From the NCBI GenBank assembly GCA_025449515.1, contig JANWJI010000058.1:1-6576 (forward strand): a stretch of DNA of 6,576 bases, in the 5' to 3' direction. This DNA is from Nitrososphaeraceae archaeon (GTDB lineage Archaea > Thermoproteota > Nitrososphaeria > Nitrososphaerales > Nitrososphaeraceae). The translations under genes and the position numbers were made by a program. Below the pieces are notes generated by a model. It was not told where the DNA came from. It did no database searches and saw only the letters and a list, made by a program, of their open reading frames with translations. Every line of letters begins with the position of its first letter. Within the stretch, counting starts at the first letter, position 1. Shown one piece after another: positions 1 to 4,962 of the stretch.

Positions 1-65
1 GGGATTTGAACCCATGATCACCTGCGTGTAAGGCAGGTATCCTAACCAATCTAGACCACCCCTCC
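1..65 (-). tRNA. tRNA-Val (anticodon UAC), 3' end cut by window edge
   Basis: Read on the minus strand, the sequence folds as a tRNA. The 5' acceptor strand is GGAGGGG, followed by TG at positions 8-9. The D-arm stem GTCT pairs with GGAT (including G-U pairs). The anticodon stem CCTGC/GCAGG closes the loop CTTACAC, whose anticodon TAC lies at window 28-30. The T-arm stem ATGGG leads into the loop TTCAAAT. Only CCC of the 3' T-stem strand is present, so the last two T-stem bases, the 3' acceptor strand and the discriminator lie left of the window. It decodes valine GUA codons. There is no intron at the usual 37/38 site. Confidence 0.96.
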
Positions 66-380
66 CTAACAGACGTCATAAAAAAAGTTGAGTCTATGCA
101 TATAAAAGTCATTTGATACGAGAAAACTCAGCCTGAAATATGGAATCCTGCTTCCAAAAATAGTTAAGGCTCTCCAGTGCCCCGAATGCCCCACGTGTAA
201 TTATTTCGTAGTAGTATACTCAGAATCGTCTGAACCCTACAATCGACGTCTCTCAGGATAATGACATTTTTTTCCAATTTTACTTGACAGTGCAATGTTT
301 TCGAAAATAGGTACTATCAGTCATTAAAAATTATTAGCATATTTGTTTATAGAATACTAATCTAAAAGACACACAAAGTC
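66..380. other. Intergenic stretch between tRNA-Val and the 78-residue gene
   Basis: There is no open frame with a credible start on either strand. The stretch holds the divergent tRNA promoter at its left end and a TATA box for the next gene just beyond its right end. A T-rich patch near 265-285 is the only other compositional feature. I see no hairpin of note, no second tRNA and no tandem repeat. Confidence 0.6.
99..107 (-). promoter_or_regulatory. TATA box of the tRNA-Val gene
   Basis: On the minus strand this reads TTTATATGC, close to the archaeal TATA consensus. Its centre is about 38 nt upstream of the mature tRNA 5' end at 65, the spacing expected if transcription starts 25 nt downstream and leaves a leader of about 13 nt for RNase P to remove. 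The transcription start is inferred. Confidence 0.7.
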
Positions 381-392
381 CATAAATATATT
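381..392 (+). promoter_or_regulatory. TATA box of the 78-residue exported-protein gene
   Basis: The sequence CATAAATATATT is centred about 25 nt before the ATG at 411. This is the spacing of a leaderless archaeal promoter, with transcription beginning at or next to the start codon. No Shine-Dalgarno sequence precedes the ATG, which fits a leaderless message. Confidence 0.7.
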
Positions 393-410
393 GTACATGG
401 CTGGATATCA

Positions 411-647
411 ATGAGCATAGAAATACGGAGATCGACGTTATTGGTTGCCTTAGGTATCTTTGCAATTTTTATGGTTGCTGTCTCAATCGCTGTGCCGGCA
501 CTAGCTCTCAAAAATTACTTTAATTGCACTACTAAAGCGGCCAATAAAAACGGAAAACTTTCGGCGGATGATGTTAGCACATGCTATTATAAGGTCTTTG
601 TAGGAGCTAGGAAATATTATGTAAATGAATCTAGAACACTATCCTAG
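411..647 (+). CDS. Small exported two-cysteine protein (78 aa), function unknown
   Basis: The protein starts with a short basic N-terminus (Arg6-Arg7) and a hydrophobic segment at about residues 9-29. The AxA-type site Ala30-Leu-Ala32 would release a mature peptide of about 46 residues, so it is probably a secreted or surface peptide. An uncleaved anchor is the alternative. The mature part has two cysteines, Cys39 and Cys58, which could form one disulfide; around them are the segments YFNC and DDVSTCYYKVF. From memory, short exported proteins with a similar core (Phe-Asn-Cys, then a Leu-Ser-x-Asp-Asp-Val turn, then Thr-Cys-Tyr) recur in Nitrososphaeria, with no assigned function. The ATG at 411 is chosen because a TATA box lies 25 nt upstream. 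It stands alone, about 200 bases before the next gene. Confidence 0.72.
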   Translation: MSIEIRRSTLLVALGIFAIFMVAVSIAVPALALKNYFNCTTKAANKNGKLSADDVSTCYYKVFVGARKYYVNESRTLS

Positions 648-707
648 TCTGGCTAATATTCGGGAACAGCTCACCCCCGTCATAGGTGTTATTGTTGATG
701 CCAGTGA

Positions 708-737
708 TTGAGTGCTGCGTCACGCAGCGATACTCAA
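708..737 (+). repeat. Strong GC-rich hairpin downstream of the 78-residue gene
   Basis: TTGAGT-GCTGCG pairs with CGCAGC-ACTCAA. The inner arm is a perfect odd palindrome (GCTGCGT, C, ACGCAGC at 714-728) and the outer 6 bp are separated from it on the 3' side by a three-base bulge at 729-731. In total 12 bp or more pair, GC-rich in an AT-rich neighbourhood. It begins 60 bases after the stop of the upstream gene, and a run of T at about 753-758 follows 15 bases later. It could act as a transcript-end structure, a small RNA element or a protein-binding palindrome; the sequence alone does not decide. Confidence 0.55.
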
Positions 738-811
738 CTCAGGCGGTACGTAGATTTTTCATTATTGGAATTCCCTCGCCTCGACAAAAACCCTTCTAAT
801 AGAAATTCAAA

Positions 812-820
812 CTTTTATTA
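812..820 (+). promoter_or_regulatory. Candidate TATA box of the first zinc-ribbon gene
   Basis: CTTTTATTA is centred about 31 nt before the GTG at 847. It would give a leader of only about five nucleotides. It is a weaker match to the archaeal consensus than the boxes of the 411 and 2149 genes. Confidence 0.4.
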
Positions 821-846
821 GGCCGATAGATTCAAAGTAGTAAGCA

Positions 847-1317
847 GTGGCATCAGACGAGCAGGGGCAAGAAGAGATCGCACATCGGACTGATAAGCTG
901 AAAAAGATGATTGCCGATATACAGGAGCAATATGAAAATCTTATTGATTCTGCTCAACTCTATAAAAAGGGCAACATGAAGAATAAGGAATTTTTATTTA
1001 AACTCGGCGAGTACTTGAAGTCTATGTCGTCTATTAATTTTCTTTCAACTCAGATTGTTTTGGAATTGAAGTCAGTTTTCGAGGAGAATAAGGGCCCCTC
1101 TAGAGGCGAGTCTTTGTCCACGGTAAATTCTCACACTTCGAGCAGCGAGGATACACTCAATGTATCAGAGCCCAGGTTCAAACCGGTTACAATAACGTTA
1201 GAAAACCCACGTGATAGAAATGATGGAAAGCCTGTGTCGGTACGAAAATGCCGCAAGTGTAGTCACGGACTATCGATGCAAGCAAAATATTGTAATAAAT
1301 GTGGAAGTTCACAGTAA
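847..1317 (+). CDS. Helical protein with C-terminal zinc ribbon (156 aa), function unknown
   Basis: Residues about 5-80 are charged and helix-forming, with a heptad-like pattern suggesting a coiled coil. A polar Ser/Thr/Asp-rich linker covers about 82-130. The C-terminus is a compact zinc ribbon with Cys135, Cys138, Cys149 and Cys152 (C-X2-C-X10-C-X2-C, ending YCNKCG), matching the short zinc-ribbon families such as zinc_ribbon_2. Such ribbons usually mediate protein or nucleic-acid contacts; no catalytic domain is visible. It has no signal peptide, so it is probably cytoplasmic. The start is a GTG: an in-frame TAA lies only one codon upstream (841-843), so no earlier start is possible, and the next in-frame ATG (codon 21) would remove part of the helix. 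The ribbon has the same cysteine spacing as the 2149-2604 protein, but the N-terminal halves do not look alike. A regulatory or scaffolding role is a guess. Confidence 0.82.
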   Translation: MASDEQGQEEIAHRTDKLKKMIADIQEQYENLIDSAQLYKKGNMKNKEFLFKLGEYLKSMSSINFLSTQIVLELKSVFEENKGPSRGESLSTVNSHTSSSEDTLNVSEPRFKPVTITLENPRDRNDGKPVSVRKCRKCSHGLSMQAKYCNKCGSSQ

Positions 1318-1647
1318 TTATATTGGCAATAGGGATCGTTTTGAATCGCTTAGCTTCCTTGATACGGAACTCGAACTGGGATTAATGTAATTCAGTGTCA
1401 TGGGATTGGTATATTAATGATCTTTTAAGCGTGTAAGCAGTGAATAAGACTTATAGGAGCATACCGAAATTGCCTTCATATTATTCGCTACAATTCTAAA
1501 GTAAACTACAATATTTCTGTTCGTATAGATACATAAATAGACTATTCAAGAATCATAGAGGACATTATTAACTCCTCGAATTGAATTTAGGATGATTAAT
1601 GTGCGAACCAATCGTACTACCGAAAAATCATTATCAAAAATGTGTCC

Positions 1648-1670
1648 TGACATTGAACCATGCAATGTCA
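1648..1670. repeat. Perfect 8-bp hairpin
   Basis: TGACATTG (1648-1655) and CAATGTCA (1663-1670) pair without mismatch around a seven-base loop. It lies just before the stop codon of a 27-codon ATG frame (1592-1675). No T-run follows, so a terminator is not clearly supported. An inverted-repeat operator or an RNA structure are the alternatives. Confidence 0.4.
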
Positions 1671-1729
1671 TCTAAATGTTAACCCACTCTAGAAACATGA
1701 TAATTCCCAAAAGATAGATTCTGTGCAAA

Positions 1730-1924
1730 ATGGTTGGAAATCAAGTGTCGTCGTCGATCTCTCGATCTAGCATATGCCAAATGATAAGATACCTAAAAAT
1801 GAGGAGAATATTCATTAGAAATAAATCGTTGCTTGTTACCGTGCTTAGAATTAGTAACGTAGTATCAGGAAGACTATCTAAAGATCTTACGGAAAATATC
1901 ACTTGTAAACAATATGAAGTGTAG
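1730..1924 (+). CDS. Doubtful 64-codon ORF, no family recognised
   Basis: This is a basic, Ser/Arg/Ile-rich open frame with two cysteines (residues 16 and 59) and no recognisable domain. Residues about 33-45 are moderately hydrophobic, but there is no clear membrane segment. Nothing overlaps it on either strand. Upstream there is only a poor TATA-like TGATAATT, and no Shine-Dalgarno. Its last codons and stop form the 5' arm and loop edge of the hairpin at 1911-1938. It may be a real small gene, part of an untranslated RNA or chance; chance is a serious possibility at this length in AT-rich DNA. Confidence 0.2.
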   Translation: MVGNQVSSSISRSSICQMIRYLKMRRIFIRNKSLLVTVLRISNVVSGRLSKDLTENITCKQYEV

Positions 1925-1938
1925 CCTCACTTCATATT
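1911..1938 (+). repeat. Perfect 11-bp hairpin at the end of the 64-codon ORF
   Basis: AATATGAAGTG (1911-1921) pairs perfectly with CACTTCATATT (1928-1938) around the loop TAGCCT, which contains the TAG stop of the 1730 frame. Two further pairs (1909-1910 with 1940-1941) are possible with one bulged T. The stretch after it is mixed rather than T-rich, so an ordinary archaeal T-tract terminator is not evident. The stem strength suggests an RNA structure or a dimeric protein-binding site. Confidence 0.5.
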
Positions 1939-1941
1939 TGT

Positions 1942-2043
1942 ATGGAGGCATCAAGACGAGGTGACAGTGAAAAATCGTGGTTATCAGACGACAATAATTT
2001 ATTATTAGAAAGATCAATTGAATTCATAAATTTAAAAAGATAA
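1942..2043 (+). CDS. Doubtful 33-codon ORF after the hairpin
   Basis: An ATG four bases after the 1911-1938 hairpin opens a 33-codon frame ending in TAA. The product is hydrophilic and probably helical, with a Leu-Leu-Leu-Glu-Arg stretch in the middle, and is charged rather than random-looking. No TATA box lies at leaderless spacing, and no family is recognised. It could be a small peptide gene, the remnant of a longer helical protein or chance. Confidence 0.15.
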   Translation: MEASRRGDSEKSWLSDDNNLLLERSIEFINLKR

Positions 2044-2118
2044 CAATTCTGATTAGAACGTTAGTTTCAATATAGCAGGTTAGGATGTTCCGTCCCAAGA
2101 ATGTGGAAATACAACTAT

Positions 2119-2129
2119 TAATAATATAT
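2119..2129 (+). promoter_or_regulatory. TATA box of the second zinc-ribbon gene
   Basis: TAATAATATAT is centred about 25 nt before the ATG at 2149. This is the expected spacing for leaderless archaeal transcription, and the AT-rich leader region has no Shine-Dalgarno. Confidence 0.6.
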
Positions 2130-2148
2130 CTCTGTATTAACATAATTA

Positions 2149-2604
2149 ATGAAAGTCTTCAACGGGAGGTCAGCCACTGACGAGTACATGTCTACCCATT
2201 CGTTAACATTTTCGACCCCTGAAATGACTCTTAAGAAATTCGCCTTGTGGCTGGGTGATCAAGTGCCTGGTTCTGGAGATTCGAAGAATCCGAGATTGTT
2301 ATCATATATCGAAGATCTAAATGACGAAGACGATGAAAGAATTACCGACATTAACCCGAATGTTGATGATTCGTTTAAGCCTAGTGGAGCAGTGACAGAT
2401 ATGTATGGTTCCCAGACAGCGCCAGATATATCTAATGCTCAGCAGCCAAGCCATATAGTCAGCATCGATTCTAAGGACAATGTAGATGGTCAGGGATTAG
2501 AAAAACATGCTCGGCTTTTGGAACGAAAATACTGTACAGAATGTGGAAATTCCATCGGAATATACGCGAAATTCTGTACACGATGTGGAAATAAGCAGAA
2601 CTGA
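2149..2604 (+). CDS. Acidic protein with C-terminal zinc ribbon (151 aa), function unknown
   Basis: Residues 1-50 are a polar segment with a short helix-like part (about 25-37, MTLKKFALWLGDQ). Residues about 50-120 are a very acidic, probably disordered linker rich in Asp and Glu. The C-terminus is a zinc ribbon with Cys129, Cys132, Cys143 and Cys146 (YCTECG ... FCTRCG), a good fit to the zinc_ribbon_2 pattern. The C-X2-C-X10-C-X2-C spacing is identical to that of the 847-1317 protein, so the two probably share a ribbon module although their N-terminal parts differ. There is no signal peptide or membrane segment, so it is probably cytoplasmic. The ATG is supported by the TATA box 25 nt upstream. 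The ribbon may bind a protein or nucleic-acid partner, with the acidic tail as an interaction arm; this is inference. Confidence 0.82.
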   Translation: MKVFNGRSATDEYMSTHSLTFSTPEMTLKKFALWLGDQVPGSGDSKNPRLLSYIEDLNDEDDERITDINPNVDDSFKPSGAVTDMYGSQTAPDISNAQQPSHIVSIDSKDNVDGQGLEKHARLLERKYCTECGNSIGIYAKFCTRCGNKQN

Positions 2605-2906
2605 CTACGACCCTTCCGGCGTAAAGTAACCATTTATTGTCATTACGATCTAAATCCAACCAAGATAAACGTCCTACGATTAAAGTTTGCCTTGAATATG
2701 TTTGCGTTATGCTATATGGCTCAGATCGATAAGTATCTATTAAGGACTTGATTTGCATTAGGTTTAGGCATTTTGTTTTGTCTCGCAGTCAAAACCCTGA
2801 ATCAGTTATTTTTAGAAATCAATTTAACATCATGTCGTCGCTCCTTTGAATTCCTTGATTAAAAAATAACAATCGTTACACACAAAATTAGAGAAAAGGA
2901 AATTTA
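2605..2906. other. Intergenic stretch after the second zinc-ribbon gene
   Basis: I see no credible gene here on either strand. A T-rich patch at about 2771-2784 (TTTTGTTTTGTC) and another near 2808-2814 could serve as archaeal T-tract terminators for the zinc-ribbon gene, though they lie more than 150 bases past its stop. The right end has a TTAAAAAATAA box (2858-2868) and an AAAGGA motif that may serve the short frame beginning at 2907. Confidence 0.5.
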
Positions 2907-3041
2907 ATGAGAAGAACCTCGTCCTTTTACAAACTTTGCATGTCTTCATATGATCTAATTCATAGTTTGCCTAAAAAGCATTTGTCGTATAATGCAGTTC
3001 GGATGGAAGCTTTGGTTAAAAGCTTTGGGCTAAGAAGTTGA
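2907..3041 (+). CDS. Doubtful 44-codon ORF, possible first half of a broken gene
   Basis: ATG at 2907 opens a 44-codon frame that is basic, with Tyr, Ser and Leu throughout. A TTAAAAAATAA box (2858-2868) lies about 43 nt upstream, and an AAAGGA motif ending seven bases before the ATG could act as a ribosome-binding site, unusual among the otherwise leaderless genes here. The frame ends in TGA at 3039-3041, exactly where the next frame (3038-3271) can begin with TTG, so the two overlap by four bases. Translational coupling or a frameshift in one ancestral gene of about 120 codons are both possible. I do not recognise the product. Confidence 0.25.
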   Translation: MRRTSSFYKLCMSSYDLIHSLPKKHLSYNAVRMEALVKSFGLRS

Positions 3042-3271
3042 AGAGAATTAAAAATACCTGTGCAGGGCGTCCACAGGAAAGACTATTGTATCATTTATCA
3101 AATACTTGGACTAATGTGTGTTACAATACCAAACAAAAAGAGTCTGGCATTCCTGACATTGGTTGGAAATCCGATGGACGAAGTATTTTCAGAAAATATT
3201 ATCTAAATCGCATTAATCCTGTAGAGCTCTTAGCACTAGCTGGACTGCAAGACGTGTTTCTATCATACTAG
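3038..3271 (+). CDS. Doubtful 77-codon ORF, possible second half of a broken gene
   Basis: The frame has only a TTG start, overlapping the stop of the 2907 frame. The product is basic in its first half and hydrophobic near the C-terminus (residues about 60-76, NPVELLALAGLQDVFLSY). It looks protein-like but matches no family I know; a distant resemblance to the C-terminal part of a DNA-binding or recombinase protein is too weak to claim. With the preceding frame it could be a single gene of about 120 codons split by a frameshift. It points toward the 3401-4492 gene, and the two converge with about 130 bases between their ends. Confidence 0.28.
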   Translation: MKRIKNTCAGRPQERLLYHLSNTWTNVCYNTKQKESGIPDIGWKSDGRSIFRKYYLNRINPVELLALAGLQDVFLSY

Positions 3272-3400
3272 TAAATGGAAGTCGATTTAGGGTCCCCTCT
3301 CGATATCAGAGTAATATCTGGCGAATGTTTTCGGAACAATATAACAATAAAGATTGAAGTGGCATAACGTTTTTACCAGATCGGAGGACTTAATATCGGG

Positions 3401-4492
3401 CTATGAAGGCGGCTGATAAGGGTTAATTCGTTCAAGTGAAAGTGCATGATTATCATCTAACGCCCCAACACCTAGACTGAGTCCTCTGATTGTGATATCT
3501 AGACGGGCAGCCTCTGCAGGAGTCAGTGAAAACTCTCTCGTTAGAACAGTTCTTACTTGCCTGTCTGGGTCTATCGTCTCGTTAGTTTTTATAGGCACCG
3601 CTATACTTAGGATCTTTGATACCATATCTGAAGGAATATTACTGCTTCGGCTGTTGATCGAGTATTCGATTAGTTGTAGTACGATCTCCCTGTTGGAGAC
3701 CTTAAGTGCATTGACAGTATATATAGCGTCTACACTGAGAACGCTGGTCGCCTCCGAGCCTGATATTACCCCTGCGACTCCGCCCTTGCTGGATGAGATT
3801 GCTGAAAGTATTGAGGGATCTAAATCAACGTTTATTGTTAACACACCTTCGAAATATTTCTCCGAAGAGGCATTTCCTACTTCGGGTATTGAAGTAAGAA
3901 TTTGTTTACAATCAATACTCGTCGACCTAGACGGTCCGAGATTTTGAATACTATAATTATGATCATGAATGTCGCCGTTAAGCGCTGCTTTCCAGAAGAA
4001 GGATATCGGAAAGTTTTGCCTGTTGAAGATATTTATGTCAGAGTTATAGCGACCTGGTCTCAAAGGGCCATCTTCGCCAGTTATAGTTCCGCAAATAAAC
4101 CTGGCCGTATATTCTAAGGTATTGGAGCCACCCGAGTAAGGTAGAGGCACGGCTTGAATTCTAGCAGCAGATCCGTTGCCAATATTGGCGGGCTGGAGCG
4201 AGGCAGAATTTTGAAATTGTGCTGAAGAAAGTAATCTGGGGTTAGCATTTCCTTCTGAGGGAAAGTCTCCAGATATGGAAATCAGGTAACCAACACTCGA
4301 ACCTGTGGGTTTTATACTCGCCGCTTGAGATTTTCCAAAGGCTAATGCATCTTGGTAATTAGAGAGAAATACGTTGGACTGCCAAAGAGGCAGATATAGT
4401 ATAAGTACGATAATAAGTATGAAAACAACGTTCAAATTTAAGCTCTTAATAAGAGTAAGAAAATTTAAGTCTTTAGCGTTCGTGTGAAACAT
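3401..4492 (-). CDS. Membrane-anchored extracytoplasmic beta-rich protein (363 aa), function unknown
   Basis: One hydrophobic segment at about residues 22-37 (VVFILIIVLILYLPLW) is a signal anchor or uncleaved signal peptide, and the remaining 320 residues should lie outside the membrane. A Ser/Gly/Asn-rich region (about 55-120) leads into a beta-rich domain with FICG (132-135), LRPGRYNSDINIFN (144-157), SIDCKQI (192-198), YFEGVLTI (213-220) and VDAIYTVNAL (254-263). Cys134 and Cys195 are the only cysteines and may form a disulfide. The order of these motifs, and a late segment ending SLERINP, recall a secreted beta-sandwich domain in which a 'CG...PG.Y.T.I.I.N' strand pair is followed by 'IDC..I' and a 'VVAVYT'-like strand, seen in archaeal and bacterial exported proteins of unknown role; this is recollection. 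ATG at 4492 is chosen since the anchor directly follows. No TATA box lies at -25, which supports expression from upstream with the 4473-4793 ORF. Confidence 0.82.
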   Translation of the reverse strand: MFHTNAKDLNFLTLIKSLNLNVVFILIIVLILYLPLWQSNVFLSNYQDALAFGKSQAASIKPTGSSVGYLISISGDFPSEGNANPRLLSSAQFQNSASLQPANIGNGSAARIQAVPLPYSGGSNTLEYTARFICGTITGEDGPLRPGRYNSDINIFNRQNFPISFFWKAALNGDIHDHNYSIQNLGPSRSTSIDCKQILTSIPEVGNASSEKYFEGVLTINVDLDPSILSAISSSKGGVAGVISGSEATSVLSVDAIYTVNALKVSNREIVLQLIEYSINSRSSNIPSDMVSKILSIAVPIKTNETIDPDRQVRTVLTREFSLTPAEAARLDITIRGLSLGVGALDDNHALSLERINPYQPPS

Positions 4493-4793
4493 GATTAACT
4501 GGAAAGCCCCGTAACGATTCTGACAATGTCGATTTTTGAACTAGCTCATACGACTCCAGGTTAGCACTAACTTTATCTTTAAGCAGGTCATATTCTAACG
4601 AAATGGCTGATGAAATGTTTATGTTTGGTCTGACAACTGGGGTTTTTGCTGTGCTGACTGGGCTTTTATTCGCATCAAGGGCTAAACGCCGATCCGTAGA
4701 TACCGAGGTTGAAAGAAGTACTGGTGCTCCGATCTGAGCAGCTAGCGAGTTAGTTACTACTATCTTCAAATCCCCAAAATTTTTGAATTTCAA
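4473..4793 (-). CDS. Unrecognised ORF (106 aa) overlapping the exported-protein gene
   Basis: The frame overlaps the start of the 363-residue gene by 20 bases, an arrangement typical of co-translated neighbours. The product is polar, with a Ser/Thr/Pro-rich middle (about 28-57) and a C-terminal part that looks helical (about 62-95). It has no signal peptide, membrane segment, cysteine or known motif. There is no in-frame ATG or GTG: the only early starts are TTG at 4793 (an in-frame TAG lies six codons upstream) and TTG eight codons later. No Shine-Dalgarno or well-spaced TATA box precedes it. It may therefore be a real gene with a TTG start, the 3' remnant of a longer gene, or a chance frame on the leader of the downstream gene. 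The coupling-like overlap favours a real gene, moderately. Confidence 0.45.
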   Translation of the reverse strand: MKFKNFGDLKIVVTNSLAAQIGAPVLLSTSVSTDRRLALDANKSPVSTAKTPVVRPNINISSAISLEYDLLKDKVSANLESYELVQKSTLSESLRGFPVNHVSHER

Positions 4794-4917
4794 TCGTGAT
4801 ATCTGGGGCTACTTCTGCCCACAGTTATTGGTAATTCAATAATGCGGCAGATCTAAGTATCAAGATGACGCGAGTTCGAACCATCAATTTCTTGGAACCC
4901 AGAGGCTCGAAGATCTA

Positions 4918-4951
4918 ACCGAAATACAAAATCAATATTCAATTGATTGTA
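4918..4951 (-). terminator. Candidate terminator of cobJ
   Basis: On the minus strand, starting about 12 nt past the cobJ stop, AATCAAT (4942-4948) pairs with ATTGATT (4930-4936) around a five-base loop. The stem can be extended by TAC/GTA (4949-4951 with 4925-4927) past a two-base bulge. A T-rich tract (TTTTGTATTTC) overlaps and follows the 3' arm. Archaeal termination depends mainly on the T tract; the hairpin is a supporting feature. It would separate cobJ from the 4473-4793 unit. Confidence 0.45.
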
Positions 4952-4962
4952 TGGCTTTAAGT

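Larger units (their letters stand above)
1318..2148. other. Gene-poor stretch between the two zinc-ribbon genes
   Basis: About 830 bases hold no convincing gene. Weak candidates on the plus strand are a 19-codon GTG frame (1440-1499, with a TATATTA about 26 nt upstream), a 27-codon ATG frame (1592-1675), a 64-codon frame (1730-1924) and a 33-codon ATG frame (1942-2043). None matches a family I recognise. Hairpins at 1558-1577 (5 bp), 1648-1670 (8 bp) and 1911-1938 (11 bp) stand out. The right end carries the promoter of the 2149 gene. The stretch may encode small peptides or untranslated RNA, or be decayed DNA. Confidence 0.55.

Noticed and set aside
840..1442. Shared GTAAGCAGTG before the 847 gene and at 1433-1442, followed by a 19-codon GTG frame
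   Set aside because: A 10-base match is common by chance at this length, the sequences diverge immediately afterwards, and the 19-codon frame has no other support.
2471..2758. 95-codon open frame on the minus strand
   Set aside because: Nearly half of it is antisense to the zinc-ribbon end of the 2149-2604 gene. It has no recognisable domain and no good promoter, so it is most likely a shadow frame.
3007..3028. Direct repeat AAGCTTTGG with an overlapping AAGCTTT/AAAGCTT inverted repeat
   Set aside because: It is short and low in complexity. It lies inside a doubtful short frame, with no further copies or spacing that suggest an array or operator.
1731..3174. Shared 12-mer TGGTTGGAAATC at 1731-1742 and 3163-3174
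   Set aside because: About one such match is expected by chance in a window of this size, and the flanks do not align.
3492..4117. Two open frames (151 and 71 codons) on the plus strand
   Set aside because: They lie wholly inside the 363-residue minus-strand gene, which has a clear anchor and ordered motifs. The plus-strand products show no domain.
4869..4886. GAGTTCGAACC, resembling a tRNA T-loop, possibly a tRNA fragment or attachment site
   Set aside because: The flanking bases do not form a five-pair T stem on either strand. No anticodon arm or D arm can be placed nearby, and it does not match the end of the tRNA-Val in this window.
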